A stretch of DNA of 64,000 bases, taken from assembly GCF_022758145.1 (NCBI RefSeq), contig NZ_JAJVDH010000006.1, positions 62,001 through 126,000 of the forward strand, given 5' to 3'. Source of the DNA: Pontibacter vulgaris (GTDB taxonomy: Bacteria; Bacteroidota; Bacteroidia; Cytophagales; Hymenobacteraceae). The notes below the pieces were generated by a model. That model saw only the letters and a program-made list of their open reading frames with translations, ran no database searches and was not told the DNA's origin. Numbering within the stretch: position 1 is the first letter of the stretch; the number at the start of each line of letters is the position of its first letter. Below, piece by piece: positions 36,638 through 45,439 of this stretch. The position numbers were made by a program, and so were the translations under genes.

Positions 36638-36670
36638 AAGCCGTTGTTGTAGCCAATACAGCAACGGCTT
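36638..36670 (+). terminator. Rho-independent terminator after rmuC
   Basis: Arms AAGCCGTTGT (36638-36647) and GCAACGGCTT (36661-36670) pair over at least nine bases, followed by TTTAT. Confidence 0.75.
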
Positions 36671-36799
36671 TTTATATTACGGCAAAGTATAAATTATCAC
36701 ACTCAGAACATATTAAACCTGTTCCGTTAAAGTAACATAAATAAGCAATACAGAATACCTTAGGCATATTGCCATACATGTTCCACCTAAACGTTTTTT

Positions 36800-38638
36800 A
36801 TGAAACGCATCTTTCTTTCAGGCTTAACAGCAGCGTTTATGCTGTCCTGCACGAGCCAGCAAACTCCTACTGCAACAACAGAAACTACCACAGAAACTGC
36901 AACACCAACGCAAAGTTCGCAACAGGAAGCGCAGACATTTATCGACAATTATTCAAAGCAGTACCAGCAACTTTATACTGCTTCTGCCGAAGCGGAGTGG
37001 CGCTCTAATACACACATTGTTGAAGGCGATACGACAAATGCAGCAGCTACACAACGTGCTAACGAGGCATTTGCCGCTTTTACGGGCAGTATTGATAATA
37101 TTGAAAAGGCCCGTGGTTTCATGAAGAAAAAAGGTGAGCTGACAGACCTGCAGGTTAAGCAACTGGAAGCTATACTTTATGCTGCAGCCAATAACCCGCA
37201 GACCGTGCCAGATGTTGTAAAAGCACGCATTAAAGCCGAGACAGAGCAAACGGAAAAGCTGTATGGCTTTGACTATAAGTTGAATGGGAAATCGGTAACC
37301 ACCAATGATATCGATAACATTCTTAAAACTGAGAAAAGCGTTAGCAAGCGCCTGGCTGCCTGGAATACAAGCAAGGAAGTAGGCAAAGGCCTCAGAACCG
37401 GTTTACTGAACCTACGTGAATTACGTAACAAAACGGTACAAAGCCTTGGCTACGACGATTACTTCAGTTACCAGGCTTCTGACTACGACATGTCGCGTGA
37501 AGAAATGATGCAGTTAATGGAGAAACTAAACCAGGAGTTGCGCCCGCTGTACCGCGAATTGCATACTTACGCACGCTACGAACTGGCTAAAAAGTATGGC
37601 ATGAAACAAGTTCCGGACTACCTGCCGGCTCATTGGCTACCTAACCGCTGGGGCCAGGACTGGAGCCCAATGGTAGAAGTAAAAGGTTTGGATCTGGATG
37701 CGGCTTTAAAAGCAAAAGGGGCTGAGTGGCAGATAAAACAGGCAGAGCGTTTTTATGTGAGTTTAGGTTTCCCGAATCTGCCGCAGTCTTTTTACGAGAA
37801 ATCGAGCCTTTACCCATTGCCGGAAAATGCCAAGTATAAAAAGAACAACCACGCCTCTGCCTGGCACATGAACCTGGAAAACGACGTGCGCAGCCTGATG
37901 AGTGTGGAGCCCAATGCCGAATGGTATGAAACAACACACCATGAACTTGGCCACATTTATTACTACATGAGCTATACGAACCCTGATGTACCGGTGCTGC
38001 TACGTGGCGGGGCAAACAGGGCGTACCACGAAGGTATTGGAAGCTTAATGGGATTAGCAGCTATGCAGAAGCCTTTTATGGCAAGCTTAAACCTGGTAGA
38101 CCCAAATGTTAAGACTGATGAAGTACAAACTCTTCTGAAGGAAGCATTAAGTTACGTTACATTTATACCTTTCGCCGCAGGTACCATGAGCGAGTGGGAA
38201 CATGATTTTTATGCCAAAAATCTGCCTAAAGAAGAGCTTAATAAGCGTTGGTGGGAATTGACAAAGAAATATCAAGGTATAGTACCGCCTGCAGAACGTG
38301 GCGAGCAGTTTACCGACGCAGCTACTAAAACGCACATCAACGACGATCCGGCCCAATACTACGACTATGCCTTGTCTTATGTGATATTGTTCCAGTTGCA
38401 TGATCATATTGCTAAAAACATATTGAAGCAGGACCCACACGCTACTAATTATTATGGGAATAAAGAAGTTGGTAAGTTCCTGTACGAAATTATGTACCCT
38501 GGTGCTTCCGCTGACTGGCGTAAAATGCTGAAAGATAAAACCGGCGAGGAATTAAGTGCACGCGCTATGGTAGCATACTTCCAGCCGCTAATGGATTATC
38601 TGAAGCAACAGAATAAAGGCAGAAAGTATACACTATAG
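36800..38638 (+). CDS. M2-family (ACE-like) metallopeptidase lipoprotein
   Basis: A 612-residue lipoprotein; the leader ends in FMLSC (Cys17), followed by a Thr-rich linker. The peptidase domain has the gluzincin zinc site HHELGHIYYY and the downstream AYHEGIGSLMGLA, as in angiotensin-converting-enzyme-like peptidyl-dipeptidases of family M2. It should remove dipeptides from peptides at the cell surface or in the periplasm. A strong terminator follows at 38664-38706. Confidence 0.9.
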   Translation: MKRIFLSGLTAAFMLSCTSQQTPTATTETTTETATPTQSSQQEAQTFIDNYSKQYQQLYTASAEAEWRSNTHIVEGDTTNAAATQRANEAFAAFTGSIDNIEKARGFMKKKGELTDLQVKQLEAILYAAANNPQTVPDVVKARIKAETEQTEKLYGFDYKLNGKSVTTNDIDNILKTEKSVSKRLAAWNTSKEVGKGLRTGLLNLRELRNKTVQSLGYDDYFSYQASDYDMSREEMMQLMEKLNQELRPLYRELHTYARYELAKKYGMKQVPDYLPAHWLPNRWGQDWSPMVEVKGLDLDAALKAKGAEWQIKQAERFYVSLGFPNLPQSFYEKSSLYPLPENAKYKKNNHASAWHMNLENDVRSLMSVEPNAEWYETTHHELGHIYYYMSYTNPDVPVLLRGGANRAYHEGIGSLMGLAAMQKPFMASLNLVDPNVKTDEVQTLLKEALSYVTFIPFAAGTMSEWEHDFYAKNLPKEELNKRWWELTKKYQGIVPPAERGEQFTDAATKTHINDDPAQYYDYALSYVILFQLHDHIAKNILKQDPHATNYYGNKEVGKFLYEIMYPGASADWRKMLKDKTGEELSARAMVAYFQPLMDYLKQQNKGRKYTL

Positions 38639-38663
38639 ATTTCTGCAGATTTCAGCAGTTATT

Positions 38664-38706
38664 AAAAAAGAAGCGGCGATGAAATTATCATCGCCGCTTC
38701 TTTTTT
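38664..38706 (+). terminator. Strong terminator after the M2 peptidase
   Basis: A long near-perfect stem (about 19 bp, arms 38664-38682 and 38688-38706) with a five-base loop, bounded by A6 and T6. It may act on both strands between convergent genes. Confidence 0.88.
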
Positions 38707-38756
38707 AGAAATCTTATACTTTTAGTTAACCAAGATGCTTTAAATTTATACTTATT

Positions 38757-39476
38757 TTAATAATTAGCCTCTACAGCCGGCACATCAACAAGTATAAATG
38801 AAGAAGCAGATGTAGCATGTATAGTTATAACATCCTGATCTTCCATCCTTACCTGGTCATTTTTATCAGCTTCTACTCCATTCACGATCAGGCTGCCTTC
38901 CAGTATATAAATTAAAACCTTTCTGATCTTAAATGTTTTAAAAGCAATATCTTCTCCCTGGCCCAGATTCGCATGATAAATAGTCGAGTTAGAGTTAATG
39001 AATACTACATCTTCCAAAACCTTTTGGCCTGTAACCAAAGGCACCAGCTTATTCTTGGAATTCAGAAAATCAACCCTCAATTGTTCGTAAGAAGGTGCTA
39101 AACCACGTTTGTTTGGCAGAAACCACAGCTGAACCAGATGTGCCTCCTTATCAGATTCGTTAGCTTCAGAATGTGTAATGCCTGTTCCGGAGGTCATACG
39201 CTGCACATTACCGGGACTTAATTTGGTAGTATTGCCAAGGCTGTCAGTATGCGTTATCTCGCCATCTAATACAAGCGTAACAATTTCCATGTCGGTATGC
39301 GGATGCGTAGGAAAGCCAGAGTTTGGAGAAACCAGATCATCATTAAAAACACGTAAAGGCCCAAACTGCATATTAGAAGGATCATAGTGATCTGCAAAAG
39401 AAAAAAGATAGTTAGACGTAAGCCAGTCTCCTACTTTAGCTTCGTGGCGTTCTGCAGCGGTTATAAGCTTTACCAT
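38757..39476 (-). CDS. Pirin-family protein
   Basis: A 239-residue bicupin of the pirin/YhhW family. The metal-binding His/Glu set lies in FPTHPHTDMEIVTLVLDGEI and TSGTGITHSEANES in the first cupin. The start (KLITAAERHEAKVGDWLTS) is typical. Some YhhW-type members oxidise quercetin; others act as regulators or redox sensors. The role here is not known. Confidence 0.88.
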   Translation of the reverse strand: MVKLITAAERHEAKVGDWLTSNYLFSFADHYDPSNMQFGPLRVFNDDLVSPNSGFPTHPHTDMEIVTLVLDGEITHTDSLGNTTKLSPGNVQRMTSGTGITHSEANESDKEAHLVQLWFLPNKRGLAPSYEQLRVDFLNSKNKLVPLVTGQKVLEDVVFINSNSTIYHANLGQGEDIAFKTFKIRKVLIYILEGSLIVNGVEADKNDQVRMEDQDVITIHATSASSFILVDVPAVEANY

Positions 39477-39568
39477 AGCACATTGTGGTGTATAAATTCT
39501 GTATAATTACTCTCCTTGATAATACTACTGTATGCCTTTACGAATATACCAACATCTTGTTAAAAAAG

Positions 39569-39609
39569 ATACCCTTCGCAAATAGTGTCAATCTATTTGC
39601 GAAGGGTAT
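39569..39609 (-). terminator. Terminator of the XRE-S24 regulator gene
   Basis: A 17-bp perfect stem (39569-39585 with 39593-39609) and seven-base loop. Read on the minus strand it is followed by a T-run, so it ends the transcript of the regulator at 39645-40433. Confidence 0.82.
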
Positions 39610-39644
39610 GCATGCGTAAAAGCTTCGTAATATTGAAGCCGAAT

Positions 39645-40433
39645 TTATTCTGCTTTTTTAAGTTTTTGAACCTCTTTCTGAAGATCAAGTACGATAGAAG
39701 ATAACTTATCTAACGAAATATCAGCAATCGGGAAGGTTGAACTGATGTAAGCCTTTGCTTCCCAGATCTCGAGTATATCCCCCATATGAAGTTCATATGG
39801 CGCATATACAGGATTGTCAGAATGCAGTCGGAGTACAGTACTATCAGGAGCCTTATTATAAATACGCTTAAAGACAACACCTTCTTTCTGGCTTACAATT
39901 ATACATGGCGTGCCATCCTTTATTGAACTCCACTCATCTATAAAACGCCCCACTATAACAGTACCGGAAGCTATCGGCAACATGGAATCGCCACTGATTT
40001 CGAAAGCCCGGTAAGTACCGCCTGCACCAAGCATAGGCAACTTAAAACGTGGTAAGTCTTCAATAAATTCAGGATCGGCATAGCCATTAAGATAACCCGC
40101 ACTAGCCTTATAAGGCACAAGTTCGATGTTCTCTTTTTCCTCCTTATCCACGGTAATAGCTAAAACACGCAGCTTTCCGCCCGACTCGTTCCCAACTTGT
40201 TTAACTCCTGTGCTTTCAGCCAGATTTAGTGTTATCAGCTCATCAAGCGTAATATTGAAGAGTTGAGCAATATTAACCAGTGTACTTAATTTTGGTTCTG
40301 CCCTCCCCTCTTCATAAGCACCCACCAGCGAGCGCTTAATATCTAGTTTCTCAGCAAGTTGTGCCTGCGTATAACCATTCTTTTTGCGCAGATATCTGAT
40401 ATTAGAAGTTACTTTTTCCACGGTATATGCCAA
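39645..40433 (-). CDS. XRE-family repressor with LexA-like S24 peptidase domain
   Basis: A 262-residue regulator. The N-terminal HTH (about 10-66) contains TQAQLAEKLDIKRSLVGAYE. The C-terminal half is an S24 peptidase fold with catalytic Ser150 in SGDSMLP and Lys189 in VVFKRI, spaced 39 apart (37 in LexA). An Ala-Gly pair at 112-113 (KASAGYL) lies where LexA/CI-type repressors are cut. It may therefore be inactivated by RecA-stimulated self-cleavage, or keep the fold only for dimerisation. A 15-bp inverted repeat at 40460-40474, about 27 bp upstream of its start, is a candidate operator for autoregulation. Confidence 0.85.
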   Translation of the reverse strand: MAYTVEKVTSNIRYLRKKNGYTQAQLAEKLDIKRSLVGAYEEGRAEPKLSTLVNIAQLFNITLDELITLNLAESTGVKQVGNESGGKLRVLAITVDKEEKENIELVPYKASAGYLNGYADPEFIEDLPRFKLPMLGAGGTYRAFEISGDSMLPIASGTVIVGRFIDEWSSIKDGTPCIIVSQKEGVVFKRIYNKAPDSTVLRLHSDNPVYAPYELHMGDILEIWEAKAYISSTFPIADISLDKLSSIVLDLQKEVQKLKKAE

Positions 40434-40459
40434 TAATCTTAGTTCAAAATAAATAATCC

Positions 40460-40474
40460 GGTTATATTATAACC
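40460..40474. promoter_or_regulatory. Inverted repeat operator candidate of the XRE-S24 regulator
   Basis: Seven-bp arms GGTTATA and TATAACC around one central base, 27 bp upstream of the regulator's start codon at 40433. The position and symmetry fit binding of a dimeric repressor to its own promoter. Confidence 0.5.
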
Positions 40475-40642
40475 AGAACTTTGTAAATATACGCAGATTA
40501 ACTAAAATATCATACATTTCATACTAAATAAATTAGCAACTTATACCTTAGTATTTATCATTAACTTATATTTCTGAAAGTTTAATTTTTCATATAATCA
40601 GATTTCCAGTTTGTCAGAATGGCTTTTACAATATTGTCTTAG

Positions 40643-40662
40643 TTATACTTTATAAAGTATAA
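40643..40662. repeat. 20-bp perfect palindrome of opposed TATACTT elements
   Basis: TTATACTTTATAAAGTATAA is a perfect palindrome built from two opposed copies of the window-wide element. It lies in the middle of the intergenic region before the subtilase gene. Confidence 0.7.
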
Positions 40663-40958
40663 ATTTAAATATTGATTAGATTTGTCCAGGCTTTTCAATT
40701 AACTGAATAGATAAGCTTATTCGCATTAAATTTCTTGCCTTATGGGCTGCATTTTATATGCATTCACCATTCTTAAGCCCGTCATACTTCATATTATTAT
40801 ATTTTTTCAAAACATCATCAAACTTAAAAAAATTAAATTCTAATTTCTTCTAAGTTTCTGATTTTTACTGAACTTATGTGAAAATCGCGTGGTTACGGAT
40901 ACTATAATTTTAAGTTACAGTTAAAGCTTAATTTATTTTTAATCCTAACCTTCAGATT

Positions 40959-42296
40959 ATGATGCCAAGTATGTTTACCAGATCAGTGTATTGTGTTGCA
41001 CTAGCAGGCCTAACCTCGCTTGCGGGCTGTCAGCAGGAAGATTTAATGGAAGATCAATTCAAATCTACTGAGAGTTCAGTTTCAGAAAACGTGCAGACTA
41101 TACCCGGGCAATATATTGTGGTGTTAAAAGATGGATCTAATAATCTGCAGACTACCGGCATTTCGAATGCTGTTTCTGAAAACCGTGCCTCTATAAATGG
41201 TGTTCGGGAAAGTGTTTTAGAAGCTGTTGCACTGGACCGGCATGAGGTAAGAGAAACGTATGAGGGTGCGGTTAATGGTTTTACAGCCCGACTGTCTAAT
41301 GAACAGGTTGAGAAACTACGTAATAACCCTGAGGTAGCTTATGTGGAGCAAGACAAGGTTATAGCACTCGGAAAATTAAATATGAAGAGCTTGTTCCGTA
41401 AAATATACGGAAATGCTCCAACTCCTGCGCCAGCACCAGTTGACACCGTAACACAGCCGGTAAGTACTTCACCAGCACCTACCTTAACCACATCAACTTC
41501 AGGTTTAGCTTATACTACAATTACCCCACTTGCCGGCGACTTAGTACCCTGGAACATTGCAAAAGTTGGTTATGGAAATGGTACAGGCAAAACGGTTTGG
41601 GTAATAGATTCAGGCGTTGATACAGACCACCCTGACCTAAACATAAACCTCACCAGAAGTAAATCATTCATCTATGGAGAGACCTCAATTGAGGATGGCT
41701 ATGGCCATGGTACAACTGTGGCAGGCATAATTGCGGCAAAAAATAATGGCACAGGTATGATTGGCGTAGCATCTAATGCTACAATTATTGCCTTGCGAGT
41801 ATTTGATAATGCAGGTAGCGGTACAGTATCCAGGGCAATTTCTGCGGTTAACTATGTAATTCAGAATGCAAAGGCTGGAGAGGTTGTAAATCTGAGTTTA
41901 GGTGCCGGCATTTCAACAACATTAGATAACGCAGTTAAAACAGCAGCTGGTAAAGGTATATTATTTGCTATAGCGGCCGGTAACAGCGCAGTAGATTGTT
42001 CTGGTTTATCTCCTGCACGTGTTAATGCTACTAATGTTTATACAATTTCAGCGATTGATAATTATAACCGCCTTTGGGATAAATCAAACTATGGGTTGGG
42101 AGTTGATTTTGCAGCACCCGGTGTTAATGTAACCGGAACTACAAAAGGTGGTGGTTTAGGATACGCTGGTAACGGCACATCTTATGCTGCTCCTCATGTG
42201 GCGGGTTTATTGTTGCTTCGTGGTACTGTCTATTCACAAGGTACCATTACCGGTGATAAAGATTCAAAGCCGGATCCGATCGCATCAATCAAATAA
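40959..42296 (+). CDS. S8-family (subtilisin-like) serine protease lipoprotein
   Basis: A 445-residue secreted protease with lipobox SLAGC (Cys24). An I9-type propeptide (about 48-135, starting IPGQYIVVLKDG) is followed by a Pro/Thr-rich linker (about 150-185). The catalytic triad is complete: Asp217 (VIDSGVD), His250 (YGHGTTVAG), Ser408 (NGTSYAAPHVAG), with oxyanion Asn342. There is no type-IX-secretion C-terminal domain. It is probably anchored to the membrane by its lipid and activated by removal of the propeptide. Confidence 0.9.
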   Translation: MMPSMFTRSVYCVALAGLTSLAGCQQEDLMEDQFKSTESSVSENVQTIPGQYIVVLKDGSNNLQTTGISNAVSENRASINGVRESVLEAVALDRHEVRETYEGAVNGFTARLSNEQVEKLRNNPEVAYVEQDKVIALGKLNMKSLFRKIYGNAPTPAPAPVDTVTQPVSTSPAPTLTTSTSGLAYTTITPLAGDLVPWNIAKVGYGNGTGKTVWVIDSGVDTDHPDLNINLTRSKSFIYGETSIEDGYGHGTTVAGIIAAKNNGTGMIGVASNATIIALRVFDNAGSGTVSRAISAVNYVIQNAKAGEVVNLSLGAGISTTLDNAVKTAAGKGILFAIAAGNSAVDCSGLSPARVNATNVYTISAIDNYNRLWDKSNYGLGVDFAAPGVNVTGTTKGGGLGYAGNGTSYAAPHVAGLLLLRGTVYSQGTITGDKDSKPDPIASIK

Positions 42297-42307
42297 CCAG
42301 AAGAGTT

Positions 42308-42345
42308 AAAAAAAGAGGCTGCAAGATATTGCAGCCTCTTTTTTT
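42308..42345. terminator. Bidirectional terminator between subtilase and recQ
   Basis: A stem of more than 12 bp (arms about 42310-42324 and 42329-42343) with a four-base loop, bounded by an A-run and a T-run. It sits between convergent genes and fits termination on both strands. Confidence 0.85.
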
Positions 42346-44481
42346 CTATCCTGTAGCATGTTCTTTTTTATAAACCGCCAGCGACAGCCTTATTTTATAG
42401 TATTCGTACCCTTCGCCCAGTTCTTCAAAAAGATCTTTAAGTTTAGCATCTGCGCCGAGTTTTTCTATTGATCTGGCAATTGTTTTATATTCAGTTCTGG
42501 TTACAAAATCTTCGATACGAATGGCATAGCCTTGCTCATAAAGCGTTGCCAGATGAGAGTATACAGTAACCGGGTTTAAGTTGCGTTGAATTGCGATTTC
42601 CTCTGGCATCAGGCCTTTCTGATATGCTTCAAAAGTAACCAGATGCGTAGCACCTTTTAATTTATTTCCCCGGGACTGCTCCTCTGTCATGAAATTGATG
42701 ATATCGTTAACAAAGTCATGGCCATAGCGTTCAAATTTCTGAGCACCAACACCTGAAATAGCCAGCATAGCAATTCGGTTTGCTGGTTTTTCCGCAGCCA
42801 TTTCCTGTAGGGTACTATCGGTAAACACTACATAAGGAGGCACATTATGCTCATCAGCCAAACGTTTTCGCAGGCCTCGCAATCGCTCAAACAACGCATC
42901 CTGTACAATCTCACGTTTTGGCCTGGCTTTTACTGTAGCTGCTTCTTCTTTCTGTTTGGTTTCATCAAACTTAACAAGCTGCACTGGCTTTCCTTCAAAA
43001 AGAACTTTCTTGCTTTGCTCCGTTAATTTTAAAGTATAACCTTGGTCATAAGCTAACTCTACCAGGCCGGCATTTAATAACTGGTGGAGGTATCTTTGCC
43101 AGTCTATAGAATTGATATCCCGGCCTGCACCGTAGGTTTTAATTCTGTCAAAACCATGTTGCATGACCTGGCTGTTTCTCGAACCACGCAGTACATCAAT
43201 CAGCAAACTCATGTTTGCTTTTTCCTGGGTACGAGCGATGGCAGACAAAGCTTTTTGTGCAATAGTGGTACCATCAAACGTAACAGGCGGGTTTCTACAT
43301 ATATCGCAATTCCCGCAATCCTTCTCCATTGTTTCGCCAAAATATTGCAGCAGAATACGCCTACGGCAAATAGCAGCTTCTGCAAACTGTTGCATGCGCT
43401 CTAATTTTACCATTTGTAATTCTGTCTGAGTTTTTACTCCTTCCGACAGCATGCTGCGCAGGTTCATAACATCTGCAAAACTATAAAACAACAATGCATC
43501 AGACGAAGCCCCATCTCTACCTGCCCTGCCTATCTCCTGGTAATAACTTTCTATATTCTTCGGTAGGTTATAATGGATCACCCATCTTACATTAGATTTA
43601 TCAATACCCATACCGAAGGCTATGGTTGCGCAAACGATCTGCACATCATCCCGGAGAAAATCTTCCTGCGCTTTTGCTCTTTGCTGCGGCGACATGCCGG
43701 CATGATAAAAGGTAGCTTTGTACCCGTTTGCTTTCAATTTACCGGCGATCGTTTCGGTAGCATTACGGCTAAGGCAATATACTATACCCGGTTGCCCCCG
43801 ATGCCTATCCAGGAAAGCTAACATCTGGTTCAGGCGGTCGCGGCCAGGTTTAACCGTTAAGTTGATATTAGGCCTGTCGAAAGAAGATATAAACACCTGC
43901 GGATTCAGCAGATTTAACTGCTCTTGTATATCTTTTTTGGTAAGTTTATCGGCGGTTGCAGTTAACGCCACCACCGGTACTTGCGGAAACTGCTGCTTAA
44001 GGGCTTTTAATTGTGTGTACTCCGGCCTGAAGTCGTGCCCCCATGCCGAGATACAATGTGCCTCATCAATGGCAAATAATGCGATCTGAAGGCGTTTAAG
44101 AAAAGAAAAGAAACCAGGCGAGAGTAGTTTTTCCGGCGATACATATAGTAGTTTAAGCTTGCCTTCCAGACACTGGTTCTCGATGTTATACTGATCTTCT
44201 GCGTTTTGGGAGCTATTAAGATAAGCAGCAGGTATACCATTTTCGAGCAGGGCCTCTACCTGATCTTTCATCAGCGCTATTAATGGCGAAACAACCAAAG
44301 TAATTCCTTTCATAACCACAGCAGGAACCTGGTAGCAAACAGATTTACCGCCACCGGTAGGCATTAGCACCACCACATCTTTCTTTTGCAGAATACAAGC
44401 TATAATCTGCTCCTGCATGGGGCGGAAATGTTCGTAACCAAAGTATAACTTAAGTGCTTCGCGCGCCTCTCTAATATCCAT
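42346..44481 (-). CDS. recQ: ATP-dependent DNA helicase RecQ
   Basis: A 711-residue RecQ helicase. Motif I is PTGGGKS at 41-47 and motif II DEAH at 139-142, with the RecQ-specific AHCISAWGHDFRPEY. The zinc-binding region has CRRRILL..CGNCDIC, followed by the winged-helix and an HRDC domain (ERLRGLRKRLADEHNVPPYVVF). About 100 further residues at the end form a helix-turn-helix-like extension (EEIAIQRNLNPVTVYSHLATL). It unwinds DNA during recombination and replication-fork repair. A -7 box lies 55 bp upstream of the start codon. Confidence 0.93.
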   Translation of the reverse strand: MDIREAREALKLYFGYEHFRPMQEQIIACILQKKDVVVLMPTGGGKSVCYQVPAVVMKGITLVVSPLIALMKDQVEALLENGIPAAYLNSSQNAEDQYNIENQCLEGKLKLLYVSPEKLLSPGFFSFLKRLQIALFAIDEAHCISAWGHDFRPEYTQLKALKQQFPQVPVVALTATADKLTKKDIQEQLNLLNPQVFISSFDRPNINLTVKPGRDRLNQMLAFLDRHRGQPGIVYCLSRNATETIAGKLKANGYKATFYHAGMSPQQRAKAQEDFLRDDVQIVCATIAFGMGIDKSNVRWVIHYNLPKNIESYYQEIGRAGRDGASSDALLFYSFADVMNLRSMLSEGVKTQTELQMVKLERMQQFAEAAICRRRILLQYFGETMEKDCGNCDICRNPPVTFDGTTIAQKALSAIARTQEKANMSLLIDVLRGSRNSQVMQHGFDRIKTYGAGRDINSIDWQRYLHQLLNAGLVELAYDQGYTLKLTEQSKKVLFEGKPVQLVKFDETKQKEEAATVKARPKREIVQDALFERLRGLRKRLADEHNVPPYVVFTDSTLQEMAAEKPANRIAMLAISGVGAQKFERYGHDFVNDIINFMTEEQSRGNKLKGATHLVTFEAYQKGLMPEEIAIQRNLNPVTVYSHLATLYEQGYAIRIEDFVTRTEYKTIARSIEKLGADAKLKDLFEELGEGYEYYKIRLSLAVYKKEHATG

Positions 44482-44536
44482 TACTGCTGCTTGTTAGTGT
44501 CTTTGGCAATGATAATAAACTGCCTGCTTCGAACTC

Positions 44537-44544
44537 CAAAGATA
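44537..44544 (-). promoter_or_regulatory. -7 promoter element of recQ
   Basis: On the minus strand this reads TATCTTTG, an exact TAnnTTTG match, 55 bp upstream of the recQ start codon. No clear -33 TTG is seen. Confidence 0.45.
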
Positions 44545-44642
44545 ACCATAATTACGGGTTAGTGGGACCTATAACCTGAGCAAAATAACAAACCCAATAG
44601 ATGCCCCGTACCTTTAAAGCATTAAACCAATAACAAAAAACT

Positions 44643-44978
44643 ATGAAATCTGAGAGAACGAACGAGCTTGAGCACATACTTATAAAGTGTGTTACAGCAT
44701 GCGAAACCTGTGCTACTTTGTGTTTGCAGGAAGAAGATGTTAAAATGATGGTGCGCTGTATTATGCTGGACCGTGACTGTGCTGATATCTGTGCCCTTAC
44801 ATCGCGGTTTGTAGCCCGCGACTCAGCACATGCAAAACATGTTATGAAGGAGTGTATTGAAATTTGCAGACAGTGTGAGCAGGAGTGCCGTAAACATAAA
44901 CACGACCATTGCCAAAAATGCGCAGACGCCTGCCAGGAATGTGCCGAGGCTTGCGAACATTGGATGGCTGGAAAGTAA
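44643..44978 (+). CDS. Four-helix-bundle copper-binding protein (Csp-like)
   Basis: A 111-residue protein with 16 cysteines arranged as CxxxCxxC-type helical repeats (for example CVTACETCATLC, CADACQECAEAC). This matches the Csp copper-storage family of four-helix bundles that bind many Cu(I) ions through inward-facing thiols. There is no signal peptide, so it is like the cytosolic Csp3 type. A histidine-rich turn (RKHKHDHCQKC) is also present. A strong terminator follows. Confidence 0.88.
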   Translation: MKSERTNELEHILIKCVTACETCATLCLQEEDVKMMVRCIMLDRDCADICALTSRFVARDSAHAKHVMKECIEICRQCEQECRKHKHDHCQKCADACQECAEACEHWMAGK

Positions 44979-44996
44979 AATTTATAAATAAGTATA

Positions 44997-45038
44997 AAAA
45001 AAGCGGTGGCGGAAATTACTTTCTGCCACCGCTTTTTT
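44997..45038. terminator. Bidirectional terminator after the copper protein gene
   Basis: An approximately 15-bp stem (arms about 44997-45013 and 45022-45038) with an eight-base loop, A-run before and T-run after, between convergent genes. Confidence 0.85.
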
Positions 45039-45054
45039 TATAAGAACTATACTA

Positions 45055-45393
45055 TTAAAATATCAGGTTTAGTATCCAGGTAAGTATGGCAATTGCAATA
45101 CCAAATATCAAAGCAGTAAAAAAGCCTGCGATATCAATACCATCCACTAAATAATCAGCAAGTAACACCATTCCAACGTTTATCACAATCAGGAACAAGC
45201 CAAGTGTCATGATAGTAATGGGTACTGTCAGGAAGGTCAGCACTGGTTTTACAAATGTATTGAGCAAAGCCAACACAAACGCAAATACAAAAGCAGTTAA
45301 AAAACTGTCAGTTATAGTTACGCCAGGAATAATGTAAGTGGCAATGATAACAGCTATACCTGTTATAAGTACTTTAATAAAAAATCCGGTCAT
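45055..45393 (-). CDS. Four-TM 'phage holin family' protein
   Basis: A 112-residue membrane protein with four hydrophobic helices, matching the PF04020 holin-superfamily IV proteins (FVFAFVLALLNTFVKPVLTFLT is typical). These are common in bacterial chromosomes and are not evidence of a prophage. Function unknown. It follows the agmatinase gene by 46 bp on the same strand and may belong to that transcript. Confidence 0.82.
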   Translation of the reverse strand: MTGFFIKVLITGIAVIIATYIIPGVTITDSFLTAFVFAFVLALLNTFVKPVLTFLTVPITIMTLGLFLIVINVGMVLLADYLVDGIDIAGFFTALIFGIAIAILTWILNLIF

Positions 45394-45439
45394 AAAGTAT
45401 GGTTATAGGTGAAGTATAATTATGTTGTTCTAATCTGGT

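Larger units (their letters stand above)
40434..40958. other. AT-rich region between the S24 regulator and the subtilase gene
   Basis: About 525 bp without a gene. It contains the candidate operator at 40460-40474 and a 20-bp palindrome at 40643-40662. The base composition is more AT-rich than neighbouring genes. Confidence 0.6.

Noticed and set aside
39645..45393. Prophage remnant suggested by an S24-type repressor and a 'phage holin family' protein
   Set aside because: They lie 5 kb apart with recQ, a subtilase and a copper protein between them; no integrase, capsid, terminase or attachment site is seen, and PF04020 proteins are common in chromosomes.
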